Source of the DNA: Selaginella moellendorffii
Taxonomy: Eukaryota; Streptophyta; Lycopodiopsida; Selaginellales; Selaginellaceae
Assembly: GCF_000143415.4 (NCBI RefSeq)
Contig: NW_003314273.1
Location: forward strand, 1,784,760-1,848,759
DNA length: 64,000 nt
Direction of reading: 5' to 3'
Under the pieces are notes generated by a model. That model was not told the DNA's origin. It made no database searches and saw only the letters and a program-made list of their open reading frames with translations. This document shows, in pieces, positions 36,302-47,741 of the stretch (its first letter is position 1; the number at the start of each line of letters is the position of its first letter). Position numbers and translations under genes: made by a program.

Positions 36302-36721
36302 CTAGCAGTCGTATGATCCCGGTCCCGGATTTCCGTCGTCCTTGCGGTAACTGAATCGCTTCTCCGTGCCGAACTTAAAAGATGCCGCGGATGCCCTCCT
36401 GGAATTCGATTGGTGCCCCTGTGTTTGCATCGCGAGAAATCCCAGTTGAAAGAGGGAAGGGAATAAAAACACACACACACAAGCGGCAGAGATCATCAGA
36501 GTCGTGGAAAACTTTTTTCTCATGTTGTGTGCCGCTGGAAGTACCATGGATGATTCAGTCGAGCATGGGTCATCGCCCTTGGTGGTGCATTGCTGCTGCG
36601 GCGGCTGCTGCTGCTGCTGCTGCTTCTCCGCTGGTTTCTTGGGCGAGGACGGATTGTTCTTGGCGGCATTGCTCTTGGCGCCAGCTTTGCCCGTGGGAGA
36701 CGGCGGCGATTTCTCGCTCAT
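36302..36721 (-). CDS. Small basic protein with a C-terminal sperm-tail PG-rich (STPG/SHIPPO)-like motif
   Basis: Read through, the frame gives 139 aa. A better model removes a 126 bp in-frame intron (36544-36419, gtactt...cacag) that would otherwise encode a hydrophobic stretch and contains a GT microsatellite and a pyrimidine tract. The product is then about 97 aa. The N-terminus is Lys/Pro/Ser-rich with a polyglutamine run (CAG/CAA near 36590-36625). The C-terminus FKFGTEKRFSYRK and NPGPGSYDC fits the STPG repeat found in axonemal microtubule-associated proteins. A single motif is weak evidence, but it fits a plant with flagellated sperm. Confidence 0.5.
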   Translation of the reverse strand: MSEKSPPSPTGKAGAKSNAAKNNPSSPKKPAEKQQQQQQPPQQQCTTKGDDPCSTESSMVLPAAHNMRKKFSTTLMISAACVCVFLFPSLFQLGFLAMQTQGHQSNSRRASAASFKFGTEKRFSYRKDDGNPGPGSYDC

Positions 36722-36827
36722 TGCGCTGTTGTGGGCGTTGTTTTCCCGCGCTTTGGCAATAAGGTCGGACGCACCCCTTCGCTATAGCTAAAACATTTCT
36801 CACAAAAGGGTGTAGGGTTTAAAGAAG

Positions 36828-37867
36828 ATGCTTAATATTTTAGGTTCCAGCAGTTATGGCCGCTGCCTCTTGTCTGTGCAATCCGCCGGGGCTCGAGATC
36901 GCGCGGCGGCGGCGCCAGCGGCGGCCAAGCTCTTGCTTGTGACCGGCGCCGCGGCGGCATTCTGCTTGCTGGGCAATCCCCGCCCGGGCATTTGCGAGCT
37001 GCGATCGTCAATGCAAGCCTATTTTTAAGCGTGGACTATTTCAAGTAATCGATCGATCTATCTTGCTTTGCAGCTGCTCGGTGGTAGGCCGAGGTTACGA
37101 GTATCTGTATCCATCTTCTTGGAAGCGTGACAAGGTCAGAGGAATTGAGGTCGTGTTCTTTCTTTGCTTTTTCTCGTTTGTTTTGTCTTTTATTCTGTGT
37201 GGCCGCTGGCCGCTGGCCGCTGGCAGCTTCTAGCGCATGATCCAGAGGCCAAGGAATTCAACTTGACAATTACGAGCGGACCAGCTCAGTTTGTAGTGCT
37301 GGGGTCACCAGAGGAGGTCTGAATAGTCCCACTAAATGGCGTCGCGTATAAGCTAATCTTCTGAGATCATTCATTCATGCCATTCCATCCCTCCAGGTTG
37401 GACGAGCACTACTCGCTCGCTACCAGACCGTGCCCGACGTGGAAAAGGTGCTCCGTTTTCTATCACGAGATAAGTTTTTCTTTTTCTAAACGCGTGTTTT
37501 ACAGGCGGAGCTCTTGAAGGTGGACTCTTTCCCAGATCGTGACAATAGCAGGAGGTAATCTTAAATCCGGACACGGCATCCGAATCCTCTTTTGACTAAA
37601 TCAGAAGCTATACGTTGGAGCTAAGGATTCTAGCGAACGATGAGCTGCGACATTTCCTGTTTAGAATCCTCAAGACAGAGAGCAAGGTTGGTGTATGTAT
37701 AGTATCTAGAGTTCTTTTTCTTTTCTGCTTTTTCTTTCCTTTCTTGATACTGAAGCGTTTCTATCTAGGTGTATACACTCGTTCTTCAAGTACCAGAAGG
37801 ACAGTGGCCGGGCAGCGCGGACTGCGCACGGACGCTTTTAGACGGGCTGAGGGCTACCACAAATTGA
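36828..37867 (+). CDS. PsbP-domain-like thylakoid lumen protein
   Basis: Seven exons (36828-37006, 37074-37134, 37227-37316, 37397-37447, 37505-37554, 37605-37686, 37769-37867) join in phase to about 203 aa. The first exon encodes a leader with an Arg/Ala-rich part and a hydrophobic stretch (AAAKLLLVTGAAAAFCLLG), as in a bipartite transit peptide to the thylakoid lumen. The mature part begins GRGYEYLYPSSWKRDK, typical of PsbP-fold openings, and continues SYTLELRILANDE and VYTLVLQVPEGQWP. The first donor (gatc/gtcaat) is weak. The family call is by pattern; it may be a distant PPD protein. Confidence 0.62.
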
Positions 37868-38054
37868 CACCTAGTCTAATCATACCCAGTCAAGTCGGTG
37901 GACTGCTACAATTGGACCGAACAATACAATGGTGCTCGTGCATAAAGGTAAAGATAAAAGGATGCATGTCCTAATGGTGATTTGATTTAGTGCTGATCCG
38001 TTGTTGCCTTAAAAAGGTCTGGGAGACCTGAGATACTCTTTCGAGTCCCGAAAC

Positions 38055-39704
38055 ATGAAGTTCGAGCTCAGCTACCATAGCTTCCTGCTGGTTCTGCTCG
38101 TTGTGGTAGGGGTTTACACGGTTCTCACAATGAATGGATCCACATCTTTCCAGCTGTATCGTCCCACTCCAGCTCCAGATTGCACAGGTGAAATCTCCAG
38201 AAGAGGGGGAATCAAGACAGAAACACCAACAGGAGGATCGCTGTCAGCGGCAGAGAATCTGGAAGCAGCACCGGCAGCAGCAGGAGCGCTCCCCTTGAAG
38301 GCAAGAGCAACAGACAGTCCAAGTCCAAGAACAACGCTCGCAAACATAGTTTTCGGCCTTGCGGCAGGCTTCGAGGTTTGGGACAAGAGGAAAGGCTACA
38401 TCCAGGCATGGTGGAGGCCGGAGATGCGAGGGGCGGTGTGGCTGGACAAGATGGTAGCCAGATCCAGCGAGGACAATTTGCCTCCGCTCATGGTGTCCGA
38501 GGACACCTCCCGGTTCAACTACACTTATTCGGGACCTCCGAACAAGCGTCAGAAGCAGCAGCTTCGGATGTGCCGGACTGCCGTGGAGATGTTCCGGTTG
38601 AGGCTTCCGGATGTGCACTGGTTTGTCGTCGGGGACGATGACACAGTGTTTCTCGCCGACAACGTGGCAAGAGTTCTGTCCAAGTATGATCACACCAAGT
38701 TTTACTACATTGGTGGCATCTCCGAGACGCACCGGCAGAACACCGTGGATGGCTGCTGCACGGGCAACATGGCCTACGGTGGTGCCGGCTACGCCATCAG
38801 CTATCCCCTGGTCGAGGAGCTGAGCGAGATTCTGGACGAGTGCATGGAAAGGTACGCTGATCTCTACGGAGGGAGCTCCAGAATTCATGCGTGCTTGTTG
38901 GAGCTGGGAGTTCCACTGATCAAAGAGCCTGGCTTCCATCAGGTACGACTTTTTCTTGTGATTTCTGGATCGGAAAAAGTGTTTCTTCTTTCGTGTTTTC
39001 GCAGCTGGATATCAACGGAGACGCATCCGGCATCCTGGGTGCTCATCCCATTGCTCCGTTGCTCTCGCTGCACCACCTGGACCGGATCGACCCACTGTTT
39101 CCAGGGATGTCACGGCAGAAATCGGTGGAGCATCTGCTCCAGGCAGCAGGCGTCGATCCAGGCGGGGTGCTGCAGCAGGCGGTGTGCTACAGCAAGCAGC
39201 AGAGTTGGTCGATCCAAGTCTCATGGGGATGGGCTGTGCAAGTCACGCGACTTTTGCTTGCTCCACGAGTGCTCGAGAATCCACTAAGGACGTTCGCTGG
39301 CTGGGGAGTCCCGAGCCTGGACGAATCATTCGGCTTCAGGACAAGAGCGGTGCCAAGGGACTCGTGCGAGCGGCCAACCATGTTCTTCATGCACACCGTC
39401 GTGCCTCAGCGCAATGGACAGTCTTTCAGTAACTACTCGAGGGGCGGTGCCAGCCAATGCAGGAGAAAGGACGCACTGTCCAAGATCAATTTGATCAGTG
39501 TCGAGAAACAAGCCGTGCACGACTCCTGGTACCAGGTTATGACGACTACTTTTCTTCTTCGATTGGATTTCAATCTGGATGGTTCTTTTTCTTTTGTCTC
39601 AGGCACCTCGGAGACAGTGCTGCAAGATCATCAAGTCGAGCAAGCACACACTAGAGCTGTCCATCAGGACGTGCCAGAAAGGCGAGTTATCAGCCATCTT
39701 ATAA
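38055..39704 (+). CDS. DUF604 glycosyltransferase, fringe-like (GT31-related), Golgi
   Basis: Exons 38055-38942, 39005-39535 and 39603-39704 join in phase to about 506 aa. It is a type II membrane protein: a single N-terminal span (SFLLVLLVVVGVYTVL), then a Ser/Thr/Pro-rich stem. The catalytic domain shows RGAVWLDKMVA, a DDD motif in HWFVVGDDDTVFLADNV, YYIGGISE and GNMAYGGAGYAISYPL, as in DUF604 and fringe-like enzymes. The C-terminal half has SLHHLDRIDPLFP and CYSKQQSWSIQVSWGWAVQV. The sugar and acceptor are unknown. Confidence 0.9.
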
Positions 39705-39954
39705 CTAACTTGGAGAACGATTATATTAGCCTCCAAGCACAGACGCTACAGCCGGTAAGTTGGAACCTTTGAAGCTCACGAAAGAAAAGCTCTCACTTTT
39801 TTGCGTTCCATGTTCATAACCAGTGATACTTCTACACTGGTAAGAAAAAAGTTTTACATACACTTTTTTCTTTCCGGCTCTCTTAGGCAGCTAGATTCTC
39901 GCCGTGGAAAGAGGAAGCCTGACGAAACGGCTCACAAAGAAATGCTTGAGTAAC

Positions 39955-41754
39955 TTACTTGTCTGCACACTCAACTTGCGTTGTAAAAACTGCGCTCACT
40001 GGCCGATGATCCGAGATTCTGTACTCGGAGCGCAAGTAGGCGATCTGGTCGAGCCCCTTTCCCAGCCACAGAATGCGGTCACACCTGTACGAGAGAGAAT
40101 CAATAGAAGTTTTTTTTAAAGTTCTCTCCACTTAAACAATTGACATACCATGCAGGAACGCGTGTTCTTCCATTCGCAGACGCGCCGTTCATCGTATAGG
40201 CATCGGAATCGGGGATGTACTTGTATGTTGGCGCGAATTTGATGTGTCCCTCTTTCCAGCCTTCGAAAACGCGACCTTTTCCTTGCTGTGCTTTGAGCTG
40301 AAGAGGCAAACAGTCGTATAGGCTTAGCTATCAAAGTCTAAAGGTTTTTGGAGACTACCTGATCCTTCGCTAGAAGAGAAGAATAGTCCTGGTTTTCAAT
40401 AAGTCGCATTGTCTCGTCGCTGGAGAGAGCAACCCGATAGTTGAGATCTCCAAGCCAGATTATCCTTCTGTGAATTGAAAACAGAGAAATAAGATTCAAG
40501 TCACGTCGACGTGAATGAGATTTGCTCTAAAATACTTACTCGTGCTCTAAAATAGTCTGGGGTAGAGTTTGCGAGACTCTGAGAGAACGTGGAAAGCTAG
40601 TCCTGCGCAAGATCTCCCTCACGTCCGTGTTTCTGCGCTTGTCATCTTCTTCTCTGTCTCCCGAAGTCAAATGTGAACAGATGAAGCAGAAGCTTGTTCG
40701 GTGGATGGACAAGCTCACCGAAATGGATCCCTGAGAGAAGGTACAACCAGCAAAGGTTGGCCACAGTTAAAAACGAGAAAGTCTTACCTTGTTTCCAAGG
40801 TAGCCAAAAATTCCACAACCAACGGAGGAAACCTTGACGTTGTTGACAACGTGACGAATCTCACGTCGGATCCAAACGCTGATAAAAAGTCCGACCATCT
40901 GTTTGCTCGCAATCCGGACATACTGTCCGGGAAACTTGCTGTCCTCGGAGAAATCTGGAGACATGAGCGGTGCGATGAGAGGCTGTTTCTCCCCAACGTA
41001 ACCAAGTGTTGATGCTGTCTCGTCCTCTTGTGTCCATGATGCTCTCCTAGAGCCATGATTCAGAGTGTGCCGTATCAAAGTTTCCCATACTACAGCTGGA
41101 GTGTCATCCTCAACTCCAAACACATTTGCAACATTTAGAGGCACAATCTCTTGGAAGCTGTGGGAATAACAAGCGTCAGGAGAAGGACAAACGAACGAGC
41201 TGGAAATACCCGAAGACGTAGATATCAGCCGGTGTCTGGGAGCAGACCCAGCTACTTAAATCCAGAGACGATGGAGGAATCCGTCCGCCGACGTTCCAGG
41301 TTCCGGCGTGTATCCTAGCACAAGATTTTCGAGAACTTTCAGGCAAAGACAAGAGAGAGTCCTCAAGGCGACTGGGTGATCAGTACCGGAAGTTTTGGAA
41401 CGCGGTTGAAAGAGCTACCGGCGTTTGATAACTCCTGGAATATAATCCAGCCCCAGATTCATCTATAACAAGAACAAAAAAACATAACAAAGTCGTTTAG
41501 CAACGAGAGAAACAAACAAACAAGCAAATGGATTGATTATACCTTCACTCTCGCAGTCAGAGCATCGCCATTCATCCGCATTGAACTCATAGTCACAAGA
41601 TCTCCATGGCAGAAGCTTCCTCAAGAAGTGGCAGCAGCCGAGGCAGTCGCAATTCCACAACCCAGCTGCCTGCAAGCAAGAAAAAGAGAGAACAAAATGC
41701 TCAGTTTAGGATCCAAAACTCTCCCAATAGCAAGCTTACCTCGCTGCTCTTCAT
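39955..41754 (-). CDS. Inositol-polyphosphate 5-phosphatase (type I/II 5PTase)
   Basis: Removes the 5-phosphate from inositol phosphates or phosphoinositides. Exons begin 41754-41740, 41669-41543 and 41462-41387; with the acceptor before 41310 they run in phase into RIHAGTWNVGGRIPP. Later blocks: DIYVFGFQEIVPLN, VGCGIFGYLGNKGSISVSLS, FCFICSHLTSGDREEDDKRR, catalytic motif I RRIIWLGDLNYR, FAPTYKY, and motif II RTRVPAWCDRILW followed by SDHRPVSAVF. The stop is at 39955. The N-terminus is short and Cys-rich (WNCDCLGCCHFLRKLLPW), unlike longer family members, so an upstream exon is possible in the 346 bp before the start. Confidence 0.88.
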
Positions 41755-42100
41755 CTCACCGTTCTTGACCTAGTCTTACCATGGAAAGATCACAAAATCT
41801 TAGCACAAATCGACCCAAACCATCAAGCCTCTCGAAGAAAACTGAAGCAATCAAAGAATGGGGGCAAAGGGAAAAACAAACCCGAGCTTATATACAACCT
41901 CCACGTGTACCATTTGAATAGCCATGGCGGGTATTCCGTGCCAAAAAGGCCGCGGAAATATCACAAAAAGTATCACGAAACTCACCACTAAGAAATTCAA
42001 GCTTAGAGTCGCGGCCGGCCACGTAAAGCTCACAAATCTGCCTCCAAATCTCTTGTTGCGATCCAAATCGACTAATAAATCCTTACTTTTGCTGTTGCTG
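41755..42100. other. Intergenic between 5-phosphatase start and THP1 stop
   Basis: No gene is identified. It presumably contains the 5-phosphatase leader or promoter and the 3' end of the THP1 transcript. CAG/CAA-type repeats follow the THP1 stop (about 42086-42110). Confidence 0.35.
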
Positions 42101-43966
42101 TTACTGTTGTTGTCGCCCAGCGAGCTTCGGGAAGGGGTCCTGCTTGCTCAGCACCACCACTCGGCTCTTGTGCGAAAAGTAGCCTTTCATCAGTGCCTTG
42201 TGGATCAGAATTGCCATGGAGCATTCCACCTGGAGAGACTCAAGACCTTAGATTCAAGCACTGTCAATCAGTGGAGCTCACCTCGTCCATGTCCATGTCC
42301 ACCTCGAGCCACTTCATAGCTTTTAGGATCACCTCCATCCTAACCTGGTGGGCGCGGCCAGGATCACGCTGCTTTTGGATATTGTATCTGTAACAGTAGC
42401 ACCAAGATGCGTGAGACACGAGAGCTGTGGCTGCCGTGGCTGCGGTGGCGGCTTACACACATTTTTCTTAAAAGTCGTCTGTAGACATGGGATTCGAGCT
42501 TCTCCAGGACGAGATAGACGCCCGATCTGAAAAAACTGAGAGGGGAAAGCGTAAGTTTTGTGTCGAAGCAGTACAGTGCCGTCTTACTTGTTCTCGTTAG
42601 CTTTCAAGGCACGTCGAAGTAATCTGACGTCTCCTCGCTTCAGAGCTCGGACAACGTCAATATACTGCAAAAAGGAAGAGTCAGGAAGAACAGTCGTTGC
42701 TACCTCCTTGCTACCTCGGACAGGTTGTATTTTGTAAGTAAGCTCTCTTTTGGTAGCACCCCGAGTGCTAATCTCACCGGTACCAGGTACTTCAAAATCA
42801 TCCTGCAAGCAAGGTTACTACAACGCCAAGTACGTTAACAGCAGCACATACCTTATGTTCGCCTTCTTGAAAGGATCGCAGCGTTCCAAGGCATATGTGA
42901 GCTTTCGGTCGGCCTGAAATATCATAACAAAGTAAGCGCGAGAAGAAAAGCTTTTCTGCACGATCACTTACTGCCGAGACGTTGTCGTTGAAAACCTCTA
43001 GACGGCCTGTATAATACATATAAGTCACCTTCATGGGAATAGAGTTAAGCACTTCTCATGGCTGTAAACAGGCATTACGAGCATACCCGATCCTTGGCAG
43101 GAAAGTCTTCGAAGTCGAAAAACCGAGATGTGTCAATACTCCTGATCACACTTCGGCACATATGGACTGTTCCCAGCTGAACAACGAAAAGGCTAGAATC
43201 GATCTGTACCAGCAACAAGATCTTCCAAACCTTGAAGTAGATTTTGAATAGTTGGCACGTAACGTAGAGAGCACCGACGCGCTTGGGACCTTTTCCTTGA
43301 ATGGCACCGAAAACCTTCATAAGAAACGAGCCAGCACCCTTGAGCTTATCCGGTGCCTTCCCATTCATCGCCATTTCCCTGTCAGCCTGTGAAGAAAGAA
43401 ACTCGAGTTTTCAGAGGAGCGTGAAAGAACAAAAAAACAGTGAGAAAGATACCATCTCCCCGACAGTGCGAAGAGCGTAGACGATGACATGAAGCGCTTC
43501 CATCGCCCACGTTGATTCCCAGTTGCGATATTCTTGTAAGAAAGCACTATGGAGCAGTTGGTATCCAACAATCCATCAAAGATCAACATACTTTGCCGAT
43601 TTCTCGAGGGAATTGTAGGCGTCCACATAGCGATTCTGATGGTAGCACTGCATTGCCCGCGTGTGATGGAGTAGCATTTCTCCCAGCGGTGCGTGCTTGT
43701 CTACCTGTTTCAAAATCCTCGCAGGATCCTGGCGGAAAAACCAGCTGAGAGAGATGCTCCTCGACTCAATGGCGACGCACCTTTGTGTGATCCAGGCAGG
43801 AAGACACCGTCTCCGCGTAGGAATTCGTGGCATTGATCGCCAGCGCCGCAGCAAATGCCGATCCATCCTGGCTAGCTAAAGAATCCGTGATGAGGCTCAC
43901 ATAATCCGCGAGCCTGCGATCGACGAAGCCGCCGCTTCCCTCCATCGCCCCGCCCCGCCACTCCAT
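42101..43966 (-). CDS. THP1/EER5-like PCI-domain protein (TREX-2 mRNA export complex)
   Basis: Subunit of the nuclear-pore-associated TREX-2 complex, coupling transcription to mRNA export; the Arabidopsis orthologue is known as THP1/EER5. About a dozen small exons are used. Ordered blocks match the plant protein closely: NWESTWAMEALHVIVYALRT, GAGSFLMKVFGAIQGKGPKR, VGALYVTCQLFKIYFK, GTVHMCRSVIRSIDTSRFF, VTYMYYTGRLEVFND, MILKYLVPVKLSIGVLP, FLRSGVYLVLEKLE and the end SKQDPFPKLAG. The PCI domain occupies the C-terminal half. ATG 43966 (MEWRGGAMEG) was chosen; an in-frame ATG at 43945 is the alternative. Confidence 0.92.
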
Positions 43967-44081
43967 AGCTAGGGCTCTCACTAAATGAAATAAATATTTA
44001 CAAAAGAGGAGGCAAGGGTTCGATTCCTCATAGACGATAGCAAAACAAGTTAGCCAATCTATCTTAATAGAATTCCTTCCA

Positions 44082-45358
44082 TCACTTCTTCCCAGGCCTT
44101 CCACCCTTCTTTGCACCGACATCACCAGTCTGCTTACAAACAAAAAAGAAGAAAAAATATTTTTTTCTCGTCATTTCATGGAAAAGAAATTTAGAACCTA
44201 CCTTCGTGCAAACGTAAATGTAGTGTAAATTCGAGTCTAGAGCTGAGTGTGGCCCGATTGAGCCATCCTCGTTGATGGGAACTGGTTCTAAAAACTCCGG
44301 GGACGACACATCGTCAAATTTCTGTGACCCGGGTCTGGCTGCAAGCAAGAGATTTTTGTGACTCTGTCAAGGAGTTATATACTCAAAGAGAAGTTTTGGA
44401 AGTAGATTTCTTACGAAGAATGTGAAGTGTTATGTTCCAGTTCAATGCTGGAACCTGCAAGTGTGGCAATCGAACTCGAGGATCACCATATGTAACCTGG
44501 ACAGCACAAGACACTAAAGTGTGAATCTCTTGTAGACATTGAAAGAGGAAAAGCTTACCAAGATGTATGAAGATCCTCCTCTCAAAACTCTGGTTGCATG
44601 CATGAAACAAAATCAGCCTTGCACGAAAAGATGGAAGCTGACAGCCTCACCTTGAAACTTCTTCAAGCATTTTCGCAGCACTTATGGCTGCGCTAGTCCC
44701 ACACTGGAATAGAGCAATACACTTCAAACTCTCTCAAGAGAAATCACTAAGTTTCATGCTACTCACCAGGAGTGAATCCAGCATGCCTGCACAAAGCCAA
44801 CAAACAAAAGGGGCATTTTTATGCTAGCAACTATAAGGTTTGGGATGAACTCTAGTACCTTTGTCTAGAACAGCATCGAAAGATCCATCCTCGAATGTTG
44901 ATAAATCCCGCACATCCATTGTCATATCTGTGTAGACCTTGCAAATAAGACATCCACCCAAAACTTTAAACGCCAAGCCAGCCAAAGCAATTTCCCGACG
45001 AACGTACATTTAAGCTGGGGGACGTGCTGATACTTTTGCTGCATTGCCTCGATCACGACCGTGGAGATGTCAATATTGACAATCTCTTGATAGCCATCGT
45101 TCACCATATCCTCGGAAATAGCTGCTCAATTGATTTTCACAGTAAACATCCCTGTAGAGCCGAAAATAGAGAAGGAAATCGCTCACCGGCATTCCCACAG
45201 CCGACCATGAGGATCCGTGAAGTTTTTGGGACATATTTCTGGAGCAGCGCCGACAGACCTGCGTAGCGCTGGTACCAATCGAATGTGGAGGAATCGTTCT
45301 TGTAGCGATTGTCCCAGTAGGACGCCTCGCCATACGCCTGTGGATTCCCTCGCGTCAT
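44082..45358 (-). CDS. Class I SAM-dependent methyltransferase (METTL13/EEF1AKMT4-like)
   Basis: Seven-beta-strand methyltransferase spread over about eight short exons, starting at ATG 45358 (MTRGNPQAYGEASYWDNRY). The opening YWDNRYKNDSSTFDWYQ is typical of the METTL13 N-domain/EEF1AKMT4 group. Motif I is ILMVGCGNAG, then EIVNIDIS (the acidic residue for SAM), DMTMDVRDL, and the active-site block FDAVLDKGMLDSLL. The C-terminal end is TGDVGAKKGGRPGKK. By family, the substrate may be a lysine or the N-terminus of elongation factor 1A, but this is not shown. Confidence 0.82.
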
Positions 45359-45572
45359 TCTTCCGCCAATCGTTCTCTCTTCCTCTCCCTCTGCCCTAAT
45401 CCATCGCCCGGATCCAATCCAACCGCTTTGCGCCAATCCCAATTACTGATAATTAAAGCCTTGGATCCTGAGCCGCTTTGGAATGTGTGTTTGGGATCCG
45501 CGGTCCGGAGTTCCAATCCCCTACACGCGCAAATGGCGCCAAAACAAAAGCCTTTACTTAAGTTAGAAGATG

Positions 45573-47696
45573 TCAAATTTTGAAAAGATTCCTGGGCTGG
45601 GCGGCAAAGATGTTCGCCAGGAGGGCGTACGATCGCAAGCTTTTAGGGTTCATGGCCAGGACCTTCTCTGCGGCGGATGCGCCGTGCTCTTCGTCGCAGT
45701 GGATGCCAGATGATCCGAGCAAGCTCCCCCAGGCGCCGGGATCGGGCAGGAACGGCATGGAATCGATGAGCTCCTCGGCGTCTCGCAATCGCCCTGTTCG
45801 TCCGAGAAGATCCACGATGCACGCGTAGTGTTCTTGCATTGGCTGGATGCCGTGATCGGCAGCGATCGACAGGAAGTTCTCCCAGGCTTGGCTCAAGAGG
45901 CCGTCGTGGCTGCACACATGGAGAATGCTCATGAATGTGACCTCGTCCGGATCGACGCCCTCGAGCTTCATCGCGTGGAAGAGGCCGATTGCCTCGTTGG
46001 ATTGCCCCTTGTAGGAGTATGCCGCGATGATCGCGCTCCAAAGAACAGGATCTTTGGGCGAGGAAGGGACGGAAATCTCATCGAACAAGCGTCTGGCATC
46101 CGACACAAGCCCGTGCCGCGCAAATCCGGCAAGCATTGCAGTCCGCGGCAGCAGATCCTGGCTGGGCATTCCATCGAAAACCTTCTTGGCGTCGATAATC
46201 TCACCCTTGTCGACGAAACCAGTGATCATCGCTGCGTGCGCGACTGAGTCCCGGGATGGAATCCTCTGGAACAGCGCCTTGGCGAGATCCAGAGCCCCGG
46301 CCATGAAGCAGCACTGGATCATCGCTGTCCAGGAAGCGATATTTCGAGCCGGCATCTCCTCAAACACTGATCTCGCCTCGTCGATGGATAATCTCGATTC
46401 CTGAGTGTAGATCGACAGCATGAGATTGCGCGACACCAGATCCTGCCGTGGCATTCGCTGGATCGTGTTCTTGGCGTCGAGAACAAGCCCTCGCAGCGCA
46501 AATGCCCACGCCATGGCATTCCACGCCGCCAGATTCCGGAATGGAATTCTATCGAACACTGCTTTTGCGTTGTCGATCTTTCCACGCAGAGAAAGAGCTC
46601 TGATCATAGCCGTGCACGATTCCAAGCTGGGAAATTCCAGGACTTGAAAGATTCGTGTTGCCTCTACAAGGTTCCCTCTCTGGGCATGGGCGCAAAGGAG
46701 AGAATTCCAAGAGATGGAATTGGGCATCTCCTCGATCAGCTCTCTAGCTCGCACCAGATCTCCACAGCGGCAATACGCAGCGATGATCGCATTGGAACAC
46801 ACGGGATTTCGATCGGGAATGCTCGCAAAGATCCTCTCTGTTTCCTCTAGATTTCCAGCGCTGGAATTCGCCATGATCAGCGTCGCGCACACCACGGCAT
46901 CGTGGCAAGGCATCAGCTCGAAGATTTCCATAGCCGCATCGATGGATTTGACCTGCGCGTAGCAGACAATCAGCGCGTTCCAGGACGCCTCGTTTCTCGC
47001 CGGCATCGCCAAGAACATCGCTTCCACTTGATCGAGATCTCCACTCTGAGCGTGCGCCGCAAGAACAACGTTCCAGGAAATCACATCGTGGCTCGGCATC
47101 CGCTGAAAGAGAGCCAGTGCCTCGTCGAGAGGATCTAGGCTCCAGGCGAGCTCCTTGATCATCGTTGTCCACGCGATGACGCAGCGCTGATCCATTCTAT
47201 CGAAGATTTCCCTGGCCTTGCGCAAATCCCCGTTCTGGGCAAATGCCCCAATCATGGAGGTCATTGTCACGGCACTAGGGTTCTTCATCCGGTGGAACAA
47301 AGCGATCGCCTCACTCGGCAATCCCTGGCGGACGTAGGCGCTGATCATGGTGTTCCAGGAAGCAGTGGTTCGATCTGGCATCTCCGCGAAGACATCTCGT
47401 GCCCTGCCCAGCTCTCCATTCGTGGCAAATGCCTGGAGCATCATATTCCAGGAGAAAACATCCGGATGATCGATAGCGGTGAAGACAGCGAGCGCATCTT
47501 TGGTGCTCCCACACCTCCCATACATTTGGATTGTGTGATTCATCACAAATGTGCTGGGGCGATGATCCAAATCCCGGATGCGCGAGTGGATTTGCTTCCC
47601 GCGAGAGAGATCCCGGCAGCACCGGAGTTGATGCACGAAGTTCTCGGCCCTGGACAGCGCTGGAGTGGGGAATCTCCCAGTTTTTGCGAGGAACAT
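45573..47696 (-). CDS. PLS-type PPR protein
   Basis: Intronless, 707 aa. It begins MFLAKTGRFPTPALS, then LSRGKQIHSRIRDL and IQMYGRCGSTKDALAVF. About fifteen PPR repeats follow, many of the S type (MPARNIASWTAMIQC, MPSQDLLPRTAMLAG). The end is an E-like region (HYACIVDLLGRTGRLRDAEE, GAWGSLLGSSGIHCD) without DYW. The start is 45 bp downstream of the GT47 gene's stop on the same strand, leaving almost no room for a separate promoter. Its targeting peptide is not obvious. Confidence 0.9.
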   Translation of the reverse strand: MFLAKTGRFPTPALSRAENFVHQLRCCRDLSRGKQIHSRIRDLDHRPSTFVMNHTIQMYGRCGSTKDALAVFTAIDHPDVFSWNMMLQAFATNGELGRARDVFAEMPDRTTASWNTMISAYVRQGLPSEAIALFHRMKNPSAVTMTSMIGAFAQNGDLRKAREIFDRMDQRCVIAWTTMIKELAWSLDPLDEALALFQRMPSHDVISWNVVLAAHAQSGDLDQVEAMFLAMPARNEASWNALIVCYAQVKSIDAAMEIFELMPCHDAVVCATLIMANSSAGNLEETERIFASIPDRNPVCSNAIIAAYCRCGDLVRARELIEEMPNSISWNSLLCAHAQRGNLVEATRIFQVLEFPSLESCTAMIRALSLRGKIDNAKAVFDRIPFRNLAAWNAMAWAFALRGLVLDAKNTIQRMPRQDLVSRNLMLSIYTQESRLSIDEARSVFEEMPARNIASWTAMIQCCFMAGALDLAKALFQRIPSRDSVAHAAMITGFVDKGEIIDAKKVFDGMPSQDLLPRTAMLAGFARHGLVSDARRLFDEISVPSSPKDPVLWSAIIAAYSYKGQSNEAIGLFHAMKLEGVDPDEVTFMSILHVCSHDGLLSQAWENFLSIAADHGIQPMQEHYACIVDLLGRTGRLRDAEELIDSMPFLPDPGAWGSLLGSSGIHCDEEHGASAAEKVLAMNPKSLRSYALLANIFAAQPRNLFKI

Positions 47697-47741
47697 CGAT
47701 GTGAATCATCCTTGTCGAGAGAACTTTCTTGGAAGAACAAA

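Noticed and set aside
36600-36640. Trinucleotide (CTG/CAG) run as a possible unstable repeat
   Set aside because: Short and interrupted; it encodes a small polyglutamine tract in the STPG-like protein and is nothing unusual.
37966-38048. tRNA-like sequence just before the DUF604 gene (TTTCGAGTCCCG box)
   Set aside because: The T arm and acceptor do not pair and no anticodon stem is seen; at most a SINE remnant.
43990-44040. B-box-like GGTTCGATTCC near the THP1 start
   Set aside because: No matching A box or acceptor stem at tRNA distance.
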